Of a DNA stretch of 64,000 bases, positions 8,640-16,705 are shown piece after piece. Source of the stretch: M30B80 sp965656935 (GTDB lineage Bacteria; Pseudomonadota; Alphaproteobacteria; Rhodobacterales; Rhodobacteraceae). Each line of letters starts with the position of its first letter. Position 1 is the stretch's first letter. The position numbers were made by a program, and so were the translations under genes. Where the stretch lies: assembly GCA_965656935.1 (NCBI GenBank), contig CBFHMG010000003.1:272578-336577 (forward strand), read 5' to 3'. Below the pieces are notes generated by a model. It was given only the letters and a program-made list of their open reading frames with translations. It did not search any database and was not told the DNA's origin.

Positions 8640-9850
8640 CAGAGCCTCTCGATGATGGTGGCAGCCCCCATCCCGCTGGCCACACAAAGCGTCGCAAGCC
8701 CCGTGCCTTTTCCGCTGCGCTCCAGTTCATCGAGAAGCGTTCCAATGATCATAGCACCCGTGGCCCCAAGCGGGTGCCCCATGGCGATCGAGCCGCCATT
8801 CACATTGACGCGGTCATGATCGACATCAAAGGCCTGCATGAAACGCAAAACAACCGAGGAAAACGCCTCATTCACTTCAAAGAGGTCAATATCCGAGATC
8901 GACATGCCGCTGTCTTTCAGGATTTTCTGCGTGGCAGGAACTGGCCCTGTCAGCATGATGGTCGGGTCGGTGCCGATTTTGCAGGTGGCGCGGATCCTTG
9001 CGCGCGGCTTGAGGCCATGGGCCTCGCCAAAGGCCTTGTTCCCGATCAAAAGGGCCGCGGCCCCGTCCACGATGCCCGATGAATTGCCCGCATGATGGAT
9101 ATGGTTGATCTCCTCCAGATGCGGGTATTTCATCAGCGCGATCTGATCAAAGCCGGGCATTGTCTCGCCCATATCCTTGAAGGCGGGTTTGAGCGCGCCC
9201 AAAGCCTGCATATCGGTTCCGGGGCGCATATATTCATCGCTCTCCAGAATGCTCAGCCCATTCATATCGGTGACAGGCACAATGGAGTTGGCAAAGCGAC
9301 CCTCGGCCCATGCAATGGCCGCGCGGTTCTGGCTTTCCACCGCGAGCCGATCGGCGTCATCACGGCTGAAGCCGTATTCGGTGGCGATGATATCTGCCGA
9401 AATGCCTTGGGGGACAAAATAGGTTTCCATCGCGATGGAGGGATCAACGGCAATTGCTGCGCCGTCCGAACCCATGGCCACGCGGCCCATCATTTCGACC
9501 CCACCTGCAATATAGGCAGCGCCCGCGCCTCCGCTCAGCTGGTTGGCCGCAAGGTTCACAGCCTCCAACCCCGAGGCGCAAAAGCGGTTGATCGCAAGGC
9601 CCGGAATGCTCTCATCCAGCTCAGAAGCAAGAACAGCTGTGCGGGCAAGGCAACCGCCCTGTTCGCCGACTTGGGTGACATTGCCCCAGATCACATCCTC
9701 AACGGCATGGCCATCAAGGCCATTGCGATTTTTCAAAGCGTTCAGGGTGAAGGCGGAAAGCCGTGCGGCGGTCACCTCATGCAAAGCACCATCCTTGCGC
9801 CCCTTGCCGCGTGGGGTGCGGATCGCGTCATAGATATAGGCATCGGTCAT
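8639..9850 (-). CDS. fadA: Acetyl-CoA C-acyltransferase (thiolase)
   Basis: This 403-residue thiolase carries out the last step of beta-oxidation, cleaving 3-ketoacyl-CoA. It has the acylation cysteine (INRFCASGLEAVNLAA), the histidine motif GGSIAMGHPLGATGA and the C-terminal second cysteine (TLCVASGMGAA). ATG 9850 is preferred to in-frame starts up to 9976, since those lie inside the GST gene; a GGAG site sits upstream. It is coupled to the cupin gene downstream and lies 4 bases after the GST gene. The symbol follows the family; substrate range is unknown. Confidence 0.92.
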   Translation of the reverse strand: MTDAYIYDAIRTPRGKGRKDGALHEVTAARLSAFTLNALKNRNGLDGHAVEDVIWGNVTQVGEQGGCLARTAVLASELDESIPGLAINRFCASGLEAVNLAANQLSGGAGAAYIAGGVEMMGRVAMGSDGAAIAVDPSIAMETYFVPQGISADIIATEYGFSRDDADRLAVESQNRAAIAWAEGRFANSIVPVTDMNGLSILESDEYMRPGTDMQALGALKPAFKDMGETMPGFDQIALMKYPHLEEINHIHHAGNSSGIVDGAAALLIGNKAFGEAHGLKPRARIRATCKIGTDPTIMLTGPVPATQKILKDSGMSISDIDLFEVNEAFSSVVLRFMQAFDVDHDRVNVNGGSIAMGHPLGATGAMIIGTLLDELERSGKGTGLATLCVASGMGAATIIERL

Positions 9851-9854
9851 GAGA

Positions 9855-10502
9855 TTAGCTCCGATCATCTGTGCCGAGCGTTGGGGCCGGCAATAGGTCA
9901 TAGGGGTGTTTCCAATTGGGCAAAGCTGCCAAACGGTCCAGCCAGCGGTCGAGTGCGGGATAAGAGGCCCGATCAAAATTGAAGGGCTCTGGGTAGTAGA
10001 GATATCCCGCGCAAGAAATATCAGCGCAGCTCACCGCATCGCCCACCAGCCAGTCGCGGGTGCCCAACTCGGCCTCAAGCACGCCAAGGGCGGCTTTCAG
10101 ACGTCCTGCCATAAAGCCGATCACCTCTTGCGGGCGTTTGTCTTCGGGCAGGAAATTCATCAAAAAGCGCAAGGGGCCTGCCACACCTGATACTTTCTGG
10201 TTGTCAAAAATGGTCCAGCGCAAAATTTCGCGCCGCGTCTCTTGGCTGCCATCTCCACAGAGCTTTCCTGTCTCGGCCATCACCCAATCCTGAATAACGC
10301 CGGATTGGCTGAGTAGCGTGCTATCCGCATCCAGCACAGGCACCTCACCCATCGGGTTGATCGCGCGAAACGCCGCCTCTCGCGCCTCGCCATTGAAGAA
10401 ATCAACAAAGCGCGCCTCCCAAGGAACACCTGCCAGTTCCAGCGCCAGTGCGGCCTTATAGGCGTTTCCGGATTCCCCGAAACAATAGAGCGTGTTGGTC
10501 AT
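9855..10502 (-). CDS. Glutathione S-transferase family protein
   Basis: A 215-residue GST-fold protein: N-terminal thioredoxin-like domain (TLYCFGESGNAYKAALAL, then NPMGEVPVL with the cis-proline and a glutathione-contacting S-x-S motif LLSQSGVI) and an all-helical C-terminal domain with SCADISCAGYLYY. It has a strong AAGGGAGAGAG site and starts the reverse transcription unit that continues into thiolase, cupin and FadJ. It probably handles electrophiles or thiols in acyl-CoA catabolism, but no substrate can be read from sequence. Confidence 0.88.
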   Translation of the reverse strand: MTNTLYCFGESGNAYKAALALELAGVPWEARFVDFFNGEAREAAFRAINPMGEVPVLDADSTLLSQSGVIQDWVMAETGKLCGDGSQETRREILRWTIFDNQKVSGVAGPLRFLMNFLPEDKRPQEVIGFMAGRLKAALGVLEAELGTRDWLVGDAVSCADISCAGYLYYPEPFNFDRASYPALDRWLDRLAALPNWKHPYDLLPAPTLGTDDRS

Positions 10503-10552
10503 GTCTCTCTCCCTTTCGGCCAGCTTATGCCTTTGGCTGATGCCGTGATTTT

Positions 10553-10755
10553 CGTATTTTTGGAAAGATGAAGGCTCATAACGCTTTGTTAAGCATCACG
10601 GGCCAAGATCAGGTCGCGGTACAGGCTGTCGAGCCGATGACCGTGAAAGGTGAAGGTGTCTTGCCTGTTCGTGCAGCGCAACTTGGTATCCGGATACCAA
10701 GGAGAACACTCGGATGGGCAAGGCGCTCCCTTTCCTTCATCTTTCCATAAATACG
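10553..10755. repeat. 22-bp inverted repeat pair flanking a 159-bp spacer
   Basis: The left arm (10553-10574, CGTATTTTTGGAAAGATG then AAGG) and the reverse complement of the right arm (10734-10755) differ at one base (T versus A in position 8). They enclose 159 bases with no convincing gene. Similar GTATTTTTGGAAAGATGAAG strings are, from memory, scattered in Rhodobacterales intergenic DNA, and a degenerate relative appears near 16320. This may be a small palindromic or MITE-like repeat. The gap between the 70-aa gene and the GST gene (10503-10785) holds nothing else I can support except the palindrome inside it. Confidence 0.6.
10683..10700. promoter_or_regulatory. 18-bp perfect palindrome, candidate operator
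   Basis: TTGGTATCCGGATACCAA is self-complementary over all 18 bases. It lies 181 bases upstream of the GST start, within the inverted-repeat block. The shape fits a dimeric GntR- or TetR-type operator, but no cognate regulator is known here. Confidence 0.4.
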
Positions 10756-10785
10756 AAACCTCCTCGTGAATGATTGGCGCTATGC

Positions 10786-10998
10786 TTAGCGTTTTCTGTC
10801 TTCCAGTTCTGAATTGAAGATCCGCAGCCGCGCCGTCAGATTGTCGGCATCTGTGACGCTGTTCCAATTCTCGAAGAGGAAGGAGAGGAACTCTCCCTCA
10901 TCCAGACCAGCCTCGGTACTCAAGGTTCTGAGTTTGCGGAAACCGTCCTCGCTCATTGCGATGTTGGGGCGTCGGGTTAGGCGAAGGCGTTTGGGCAT
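10786..10998 (-). CDS. Small conserved-looking protein, 70 aa
   Basis: The product is 70 residues, basic at the N-terminus (MPKRLRLTRRPNIAMSEDGF) and predicted helical after that (RKLRTLSTEAGLDEGEFLSFLFENW). It starts 8 bases after the acyl-CoA dehydrogenase stop with a good GAGGAG site, so it is most likely the second gene of that transcript. No domain is recognised. Operon position and ribosome site are the support for calling it real; codon usage matches neighbours. Confidence 0.6.
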   Translation of the reverse strand: MPKRLRLTRRPNIAMSEDGFRKLRTLSTEAGLDEGEFLSFLFENWNSVTDADNLTARLRIFNSELEDRKR

Positions 10999-11006
10999 CG
11001 GGCTCC

Positions 11007-12785
11007 TCAGAAATTTGCGGCATCGAGTGACATGACGGGATCAGCGCCAGATTGGATGCGCGCCAGATGGGTGGCGGTCATGGGCAATTGGCGCTGCATG
11101 TAGAACCGCCCTGTTGCCAGTTTGCTTTCCAGAAAAGCGGTGTCGGATGCGCCAGCGGCCAAGCCACGTTGCGCGGCTTTTGCCATCTTTGTCCAGAGAA
11201 GACCCAAGCAGACATGGCCAAAGAGATGCATGAAGTCATAAGAGCCTGCCAGTGCGTTATTGGGGTTCTTCATGGCCTCTGCCATAAAATACATCGCGGC
11301 CGTCTGGAGGTCTTTTGAAGCTTGTTTCAACGGATCAAGGAAATCGGCCTTGATCATGTCATCGCTGTCATCCTCCTTGATCTCCGCTTTCACGAGATCG
11401 AAGAAGCCCATTATATGCTTGCCGCCATCCTGCGCCAGTTTACGCCCCACAAGATCGAGCGCCTGAACACCGTTTGCACCTTCATAGATCATGGCGATCC
11501 GTGCATCGCGCGTGAATTGGGACATGCCCCATTCCTCGATATATCCATGCCCGCCCAAGACCTGTTGGGCCTGCACGGTCATGTCATAGCCCTTATCGGT
11601 CACAAAGCCCTTGATTACTGGGGTGAGGAGCGAAATCAGCCCCTCGGCCTGTGCATCACCGTTGCGGTGGGATCGGTCGATCAGGTTGGCGCCCCAAAGC
11701 ATCAAGGCACGCGCGCCTTCGGTGAAGCTTTTCTGCTCCATCAGGTTGCGGCGGATATCGGGATGCACGATCAGTGGATCGGCGGGGCCATCAGGGTTTT
11801 GCGGCCCCGTCACATCGCGCCCTTGAAGGCGGTCCTTGGCGTAGTTACGCGCATTCTGGAAGGCGATTTCGGCCTGCGCCAAGCCTTGCATACCCACGGC
11901 CAGCCGTGCTTCGTTCATCATGGTGAACATGGCGCGCATGCCTTTATGTTCCTCACCCAGCAAATAGCCCGTGGCCCCATCGTAATTCATCACGCAGGTG
12001 GCATTGCCGTGAATGCCCATTTTCTCTTCGATCTTGCCGCAAGACAGGGCATTACGCGCGCCAAGGCTTTGATCTTCATTGACCATGAATTTGGGAACAA
12101 TAAAGAGCGACACGCCCTTGATGCCCTCGGGCCCACCCGGGATCTTGGCGAGGACCAGATGGACGATATTCTCGGCCATGTCATGCTCGCCTGCGGAGAT
12201 GAAAATCTTCTGGCCGGTGATCTTGAAGCTGCCATCACCCTGAGGTTCGGCCTTGGTGCGCATCAGCCCCAGATCGGTTCCGCAATGGGGCTCGGTCAGG
12301 TTCATCGTGCCCGTCCAGTCGCAGGAGACCATCTTGGGCAGATAGGTGTCTTTTTGCTGCTCGGAGCCATGGGCGAGAATGGCTGAGGCCGCGCCATGAG
12401 TCAGGCCCTGATACATCATGAAGGCCATATTGGCGGCCGAGAACATCTCGCCGACGGCGCTGCCAATCACATGGGGCATGTTCTGGCCACCATAGGCCTC
12501 GGGCATATCGATGCCGGGCCAGCCGCCCTCTTTCATCTGGGTGAGGGCCTCTTTGCACCCGTCGGGCGTGCGCACCACACCGTTTTCCAGATGGCAGCCT
12601 TGGGTGTCGCCGCCTGCATTCAGCGGCAACAGCACCTCGGAGGCGATTTTGCCCGCCTCTTCAAGAACAGCATTGGTAAAGCTCGGCTCCATATCATCGA
12701 AACCTTCGATGTCCTGTGTGCTGAGTTGCAGCAGATCATGCAGAACAAACTGAATATCTTTCAATGGCGCGGTGTAACTTGTCAT
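11007..12785 (-). CDS. Acyl-CoA dehydrogenase (DmdC-like)
   Basis: A 592-residue flavoprotein of the long acyl-CoA dehydrogenase branch. It has the N-terminal extension YTAPLKDIQFVLHDLL, the FAD/substrate loop NLTEPHCGTDLGLMRT, KIFISAGEH, and the catalytic-base region MIYEGANGVQALDLVGRK, then a C-terminal helical domain. This architecture is shared with 3-methylmercaptopropionyl-CoA dehydrogenase (DmdC) of roseobacters and with generic fatty acyl-CoA dehydrogenases, so the substrate cannot be decided. It lies downstream of a MerR regulator and upstream of the 70-aa gene on the same strand. Confidence 0.9.
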   Translation of the reverse strand: MTSYTAPLKDIQFVLHDLLQLSTQDIEGFDDMEPSFTNAVLEEAGKIASEVLLPLNAGGDTQGCHLENGVVRTPDGCKEALTQMKEGGWPGIDMPEAYGGQNMPHVIGSAVGEMFSAANMAFMMYQGLTHGAASAILAHGSEQQKDTYLPKMVSCDWTGTMNLTEPHCGTDLGLMRTKAEPQGDGSFKITGQKIFISAGEHDMAENIVHLVLAKIPGGPEGIKGVSLFIVPKFMVNEDQSLGARNALSCGKIEEKMGIHGNATCVMNYDGATGYLLGEEHKGMRAMFTMMNEARLAVGMQGLAQAEIAFQNARNYAKDRLQGRDVTGPQNPDGPADPLIVHPDIRRNLMEQKSFTEGARALMLWGANLIDRSHRNGDAQAEGLISLLTPVIKGFVTDKGYDMTVQAQQVLGGHGYIEEWGMSQFTRDARIAMIYEGANGVQALDLVGRKLAQDGGKHIMGFFDLVKAEIKEDDSDDMIKADFLDPLKQASKDLQTAAMYFMAEAMKNPNNALAGSYDFMHLFGHVCLGLLWTKMAKAAQRGLAAGASDTAFLESKLATGRFYMQRQLPMTATHLARIQSGADPVMSLDAANF

Positions 12786-12841
12786 GGGTCAAAACCTTAC
12801 AAAAAGCATGTGTAGGCATAGGGCGCGGTTTGCGGGCCCGA

Positions 12842-13270
12842 TTATTCGGATGCGTTGGCTTCGGCGGCTTTGCGCTCGGTCAGCATATCTTCGACCATGC
12901 CCATCTGGGCGCGCAATTCCTCGATCGCGATATCAAGTTCGGCGCGTTGCCTCTCCATATCGCTCAAGCGTTCGCCCGCGACATCCAAGGTACGGCTGAG
13001 CTGCGTGGCCTGCTGATCACCGAGGTAATACAGCTCCAGCAATTGCCGGATTTCCTCGAGGCTGAAGCCAAAACGCTTGCCGCGCAAAATCAGTTTCAGA
13101 CGCGCGCGATCCCGTTTGGTGAACAAGCGTTTTTGGCCGTCACGGATCGGGAATAACAACTCTTTGGATTCGTAAAATCGCAATGTGCGCGGTGTCACAT
13201 CATAGGTTTCACACATCTCGCGGATCGTCAGAGTGTCAGTCGGCATAGTATCACTTGTCCAGTCAAACAT
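12842..13270 (-). CDS. MerR-family regulator, likely of acyl-CoA degradation
   Basis: 142 residues: MerR winged helix (TIREMCETYDVTPRTLRFYE, then LFTKRDRARLKLILRGKRFG) and a C-terminal coiled-coil dimerisation helix (about 80-125). It has no effector domain. Starts at GTG 13279, ATG 13270 and ATG 13246 are possible; ATG 13270 has AGGAGG at the right distance. It resembles LiuR-type MerR regulators of branched-chain and fatty acid catabolism, and it lies 56 bases upstream of the acyl-CoA dehydrogenase on the same strand. Several ACGT-core repeats lie just upstream. Confidence 0.82.
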   Translation of the reverse strand: MFDWTSDTMPTDTLTIREMCETYDVTPRTLRFYESKELLFPIRDGQKRLFTKRDRARLKLILRGKRFGFSLEEIRQLLELYYLGDQQATQLSRTLDVAGERLSDMERQRAELDIAIEELRAQMGMVEDMLTERKAAEANASE

Positions 13271-13321
13271 CGAATCCACCCCTCCTTTGAATTTCTGGCA
13301 GGGGTATCTCTACACATAAAG

Positions 13322-13354
13322 ATGACGTTGACGTAAATTGAACGTTGCGTCAAC
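13322..13354. promoter_or_regulatory. ACGT-core repeats, candidate MerR/LiuR-type operator
   Basis: ATGACGTTGACGTAAA (13322-13337) is close to the palindromic TTGACGTNNACGTAAA form I recall for LiuR-type MerR sites, and AACGTTGCGTCAA (13341-13353) follows. Together GTTGACG (13328-13334) and CGTCAAC (13348-13354) form a 7-bp inverted repeat. The block lies upstream of the MerR gene starting at 13270, so autoregulation is plausible. Confidence 0.45.
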
Positions 13355-13487
13355 TTTTTGATGACCAAACGTTACTTTTCGGCGGATTTTGGGCGGTTTT
13401 CTGCTGAATTGGCCCGTAAATACCTGACAAGGCTATGAGAACTGAGGGCAGGCATACGCTGTGCCTGTCTTGGTCTGGCTTGCGGGT

Positions 13488-13862
13488 TTACGCCAGATCA
13501 TGGGCTGCGGTTTGGGCGCGAAGGCTGCGCAGCTCCTCTATGATCTCGTCCAATTCGGCGCGCCGCTTTTCAAGATCGTCCAATTGGCGGTCCGCCATTG
13601 CGATCCATGCTTCCTGCTGTAGTTTGCCCTCGGGGTCTTTGTCGTAAAGCTCCAGCCATTGCCGGATTTCTTCAAGGCTAAAGCCGAAGCGCCGCCCCCT
13701 GAGGATCAGGGTCATCCGCGCTACTTCACGCGGGCCGTAATAGCGGGTGCGCCCCTCACGCGAGGGTGCGAGTAGTTCGATATATTCGTAATGGCGAAGG
13801 GTTCTGGGTGTGACGCCAAAGCGGGCGCACATTTGTTTGAAATCAATACGTTCACTCGTCAT
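13488..13862 (-). CDS. Second MerR-family regulator
   Basis: 124 residues with MerR DNA-binding helices (DFKQMCARFGVTPRTLRHYE, YYGPREVARMTLILRGRRFG) and a coiled-coil tail. It is clearly paralogous to the MerR protein 218 bases downstream (shared FGFSLEEIRQ-LELY), so a local duplication is likely. ATG 13862 has AGGAGG at a longish 12-base spacing; the longer in-frame extension to 14054 reads through the divergent thioesterase gene and is rejected. It is divergent from that gene, so it may control the thioesterases as well as acyl-CoA catabolism. Confidence 0.82.
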   Translation of the reverse strand: MTSERIDFKQMCARFGVTPRTLRHYEYIELLAPSREGRTRYYGPREVARMTLILRGRRFGFSLEEIRQWLELYDKDPEGKLQQEAWIAMADRQLDDLEKRRAELDEIIEELRSLRAQTAAHDLA

Positions 13863-13992
13863 GCGGTCACTGCGCCTCCTATCGTCCTTGTCTAGTTTCA
13901 CACCAGCCAAGCGGAAAAGCCAAGAGGCGTTCCCTCTTGCGCGCTCATGCGCAGAATGCGTAGGTGAGGGGGCTCCATCCAAGAGGTTCCCA

Positions 13993-14460
13993 TTGTCTGA
14001 CAAAAGCGAAGACGAGATCGTGATCGATAAGGCCCGTATTGCGGGGCAATTCATCGATGCTTTGCCCTTTTCAAAAGCGCTGCAAATGCGGGTGGATGAG
14101 TTGAGCGATGGTTTAGCCGTTATTTCGATGCCTTACGCGGCCGAGCTTGTCGGGGACCCCTCCAGCAAGGTGATCCATGGCGGGGCCGTTTCGGCCTTGA
14201 TGGATACCTGCGGCGGTGCGGCGGTGATGAGCCATCCCGATACGCCAAGCATTACCGCGACTTTGGATTTGAGAATTGATTACATGCGCCCCGCAACGCC
14301 TGGTCAGAGAATCACGGCGCGTGCGGAATGCTATCATGTCACCCGTTCGGTCGCCTTCATGCGCGCAACCGCTTGGGATGAGGATACCGCGCGCCCAATC
14401 GCCACCGCGACAGGGGCCTTTACCGTGCAAACCACACGGCCACGGAAGGCGGCCTCATGA
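13993..14460 (+). CDS. PaaI-family acyl-CoA thioesterase
   Basis: 155-residue hotdog-fold thioesterase with the VIHGGAVSALMDTCGGAAV active-site helix and a LDLRIDYMRPATPG strand. Such enzymes hydrolyse acyl- or aryl-CoA to relieve CoA trapping. The start is not ATG: TTG 13993 sits 6 bases after AAGAGG and matches where homology begins; GTG 14020 is the alternative. It overlaps the next thioesterase by ATGA, so the two form an operon, divergent from the second MerR gene. Confidence 0.85.
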   Translation: MSDKSEDEIVIDKARIAGQFIDALPFSKALQMRVDELSDGLAVISMPYAAELVGDPSSKVIHGGAVSALMDTCGGAAVMSHPDTPSITATLDLRIDYMRPATPGQRITARAECYHVTRSVAFMRATAWDEDTARPIATATGAFTVQTTRPRKAAS

Positions 14461-14969
14461 TCAAGCGCATGCCCCCCGAACCCGTTCAAGTCATCAAGAA
14501 CCGCCGCGACAAGGCGTTGGCCGCCATGGTGGGCGGGGTGCCCTATATCCGTTTCATGGGGGTGCATTTCGACCGCCGCGGGGATGAGCTGACGGCTGTG
14601 ATGAGCTATGATGAGAAGCTCATCGGAAACCCGATGCTGCCGGCCCTTCATGGGGGGGCGACTGCATCATTTCTAGAAGTGACAGCGATTGTTAATCTGG
14701 GGTTCCAGATGTTGTGGGATGATATTGAGTCGGGGGCTTTGGATGCCGAAGCGCTGACGCCCGAGACCCTGCCCAGAATGCCCAAGACCATCGATTTTAC
14801 CGTGGATTATCTGCGTTCAGGCCTGCCGCGTGACGCCTATGCAAGGGCGCGGGTCAACCGCTCGGGGCGGCGCTATGCAAGTGTGCATGTCGAGGCATGG
14901 CAGGATAACCATGCCCGCCCCTTCGCGCAGGCCACGGGGCATTTCTTGATGCCTGACTCGGATGGCTGA
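14457..14969 (+). CDS. PaaI-family thioesterase, second copy
   Basis: A 170-residue hotdog-fold protein with PALHGGATASFLEVTAIV, the equivalent of the HGG active-site helix, and TIDFTVDYLRSG. It is more diverged than the upstream copy, carrying an insertion around residues 85-105. Adjacent paired PaaI proteins suggest a heteromer or a split in chain-length preference, but that is inference. Coupled by ATGA to the upstream gene and by an 8-base overlap to the MATE gene. Confidence 0.85.
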   Translation: MIKRMPPEPVQVIKNRRDKALAAMVGGVPYIRFMGVHFDRRGDELTAVMSYDEKLIGNPMLPALHGGATASFLEVTAIVNLGFQMLWDDIESGALDAEALTPETLPRMPKTIDFTVDYLRSGLPRDAYARARVNRSGRRYASVHVEAWQDNHARPFAQATGHFLMPDSDG

Positions 14970-16287
14970 TACCGACATATCCGCATCCGAGCTTTCCAAT
15001 AAGCGCGTTCTCAAGATTGCGGTGCCTGTCGTCTTGTCGAATGTGACGGTGCCCTTGTTGGGGATCGTCGATACAGGCGTGGTTGGCCAATTGGGTGATC
15101 CAGCGCCGATTGGCGCGGTTGGCATCGGGGCTGTGATCCTGACGACCATTTATTGGGTGTTCGGCTTTTTGCGGATGGGCACGGTCGGGCTGACCAGCCA
15201 AGCCTTGGGGGCCAAGGACCATGCCGAGGTCTCGGCGCTGTTGTCACGTGTGCTGATGATCGGGGCGGTTGCGGGGCTGGCGCTGATTGTCTTGCAGGTG
15301 CCGATTTTCTGGGCCGCTTTCCAGATCGCGCCTGCCAGTGCCGAGGTCGAAGGGCTGGCGCGCAGCTATATGCAAATCCGCATCTATTCTGCGCCCGCCG
15401 CCATCGCGCTTTACGGGATTACGGGGTGGCTGATTGCGCAGGAAAGGACGACATCGGTTTTCGCGCTGCAGCTTTGGATGAACGGTTTGAATATCGCGCT
15501 GTCGGTTGTGCTGGTTCTGGGGCTTGGCTTTGGAATTGAGGGTGTGGCGCTGGCAACCGTTGTTGCGGAATGGACAGGTCTGGCTATGGGGCTGTGGCTG
15601 TGTCGCAAGGCCTTTGCGGTGCCTGCATGGCGGGATTGGCCGCGTGTGTTTGACCGCCTGCGGCTGATCCATATGGCGGCGGTGAATACCGATATTCTGA
15701 TCCGCTCAGTGCTGCTGATGGCTGGCTTTACCTCCTTCATGTTTTTGGGGTCGGATTTCGGGGATGTCACCTTGGCCTCGAACCAGATTTTGCTGCAATT
15801 CCTGTATATCACCGCCTATGCGATGGACGGGTTTGCCTTTGCCGCTGAGGCGCTGGTTGGCAAGGCCATGGGCGCGCGCTCCCCCAAGAGTTTGCGCCGC
15901 GCGGCGCTGCTAAACACCTATTGGAGCGCTGGAACGGGTGTTGCCATGGCGCTCGGGTTTTGGCTGTTTGGGGGGCATATCATTGATATCCTGACCACCG
16001 CGCCCGAGGTGCGCGAGGAAGCGCGGGTCTATCTTTTCTGGATGGTGCTGGCGCCGCTTCTGGGCTGTTGGGCATGGATTTTGGACGGGATTTTCATTGG
16101 TGCCACAAGAACCCGCGATATGCGCAATATGATGGCGCTGTCATTTGCGGGCTATGTGGCGATGTGTTTTCTGTTCATCCCCGCTTTTGGCAATCACGGG
16201 CTTTGGGCGGCATTGATTGGCATGTTTGTGCTGCGAGGCGTGACGCTTGGCCTGCGCTATCCTGCCTTGGAGCGGGCAGCGGCTTAA
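14962..16287 (+). CDS. MATE-family efflux transporter (DinF type)
   Basis: The 441-residue product is an integral inner-membrane protein with about 12 hydrophobic segments. The first TM region IAVPVVLSNVTVPLLGIVDTGVVGQLG carries the VDT-V-G pattern of the DinF branch of MATE cation-coupled drug/sodium antiporters. Its start lies within the last codons of the second thioesterase gene, so it is co-transcribed with that pair. Substrate is unknown. Confidence 0.88.
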   Translation: MADTDISASELSNKRVLKIAVPVVLSNVTVPLLGIVDTGVVGQLGDPAPIGAVGIGAVILTTIYWVFGFLRMGTVGLTSQALGAKDHAEVSALLSRVLMIGAVAGLALIVLQVPIFWAAFQIAPASAEVEGLARSYMQIRIYSAPAAIALYGITGWLIAQERTTSVFALQLWMNGLNIALSVVLVLGLGFGIEGVALATVVAEWTGLAMGLWLCRKAFAVPAWRDWPRVFDRLRLIHMAAVNTDILIRSVLLMAGFTSFMFLGSDFGDVTLASNQILLQFLYITAYAMDGFAFAAEALVGKAMGARSPKSLRRAALLNTYWSAGTGVAMALGFWLFGGHIIDILTTAPEVREEARVYLFWMVLAPLLGCWAWILDGIFIGATRTRDMRNMMALSFAGYVAMCFLFIPAFGNHGLWAALIGMFVLRGVTLGLRYPALERAAA

Positions 16288-16304
16288 AGGGCATTGAGCC
16301 CTTT
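16286..16304. terminator. Hairpin at the MATE stop codon
   Basis: AAAGGGC-ATTGA-GCCCTTT, a perfect 7-bp stem overlapping the TAA stop. It sits between converging genes and could work in either direction, though the T-run is only the stem end itself. Confidence 0.55.
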
Positions 16305-16363
16305 GCGCCGCTATGGCCTCCGGCGGAAGTATTTTGAAAGCAAAGATTTCAGAGCGGAAGGCC

Positions 16364-16705
16364 CTAGAGGATCGCGAGGACGGCTTCGGGTGGTCTTCCG
16401 ATGGCTGCTTTGTTTGCGGCGATCAGGATCGGGCGCTCGATCAGGATCGGATGTTCGGCCATGGTGCCTATCAGGGTCGCGTCATCGGCGTGTCTCAGGC
16501 CCTGTTCTTTGAAAATGGCCTCGGATTTGCGAGTGAGGTCATGGGCGGAGAGGTTAAGCTGGTCAAGCAGCGTCTGCAATTCTTGCACCGATGGCGGATC
16601 GCTCAGGTAAAGGCGGATATCGGGCTCAAGACCTTTGTCGCGCAGGAGCTGCAAGGTTTGGCGTGATTTAGAGCAGCGCGGGTTATGCCACAGGGTTAAA
16701 GCCAT
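16364..16705 (-). CDS. arsC: ArsC-family (glutaredoxin-dependent arsenate reductase-like) protein
   Basis: 113 residues with the ArsC signature WHNPRCSKSRQTLQLLRD, whose Cys is the arsenate-binding cysteine, and the later arginine-containing IERPILI. This is the glutaredoxin-linked ArsC class, about the usual length. ATG 16705 overlaps the 3' end of pyrD by 10 bases; the longer in-frame extension to 16843 is pyrD sequence in another frame. No other ars genes are nearby, so a YffB-like housekeeping role is also possible. Confidence 0.85.
   Translation of the reverse strand: MALTLWHNPRCSKSRQTLQLLRDKGLEPDIRLYLSDPPSVQELQTLLDQLNLSAHDLTRKSEAIFKEQGLRHADDATLIGTMAEHPILIERPILIAANKAAIGRPPEAVLAIL

Noticed and set aside
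10589..10867. 92-codon reverse frame between the GST and 70-aa genes
   Set aside because: No ribosome site, no recognised similarity, and it overlaps the inverted-repeat block and the 70-aa gene.
16305..16345. CCTCCGGCGGAAGTATTTTGAAAG as a second copy of the inverted-repeat arm
   Set aside because: The resemblance to the 10553 arm is partial, so it is mentioned only as a degenerate relative and not annotated as a repeat.
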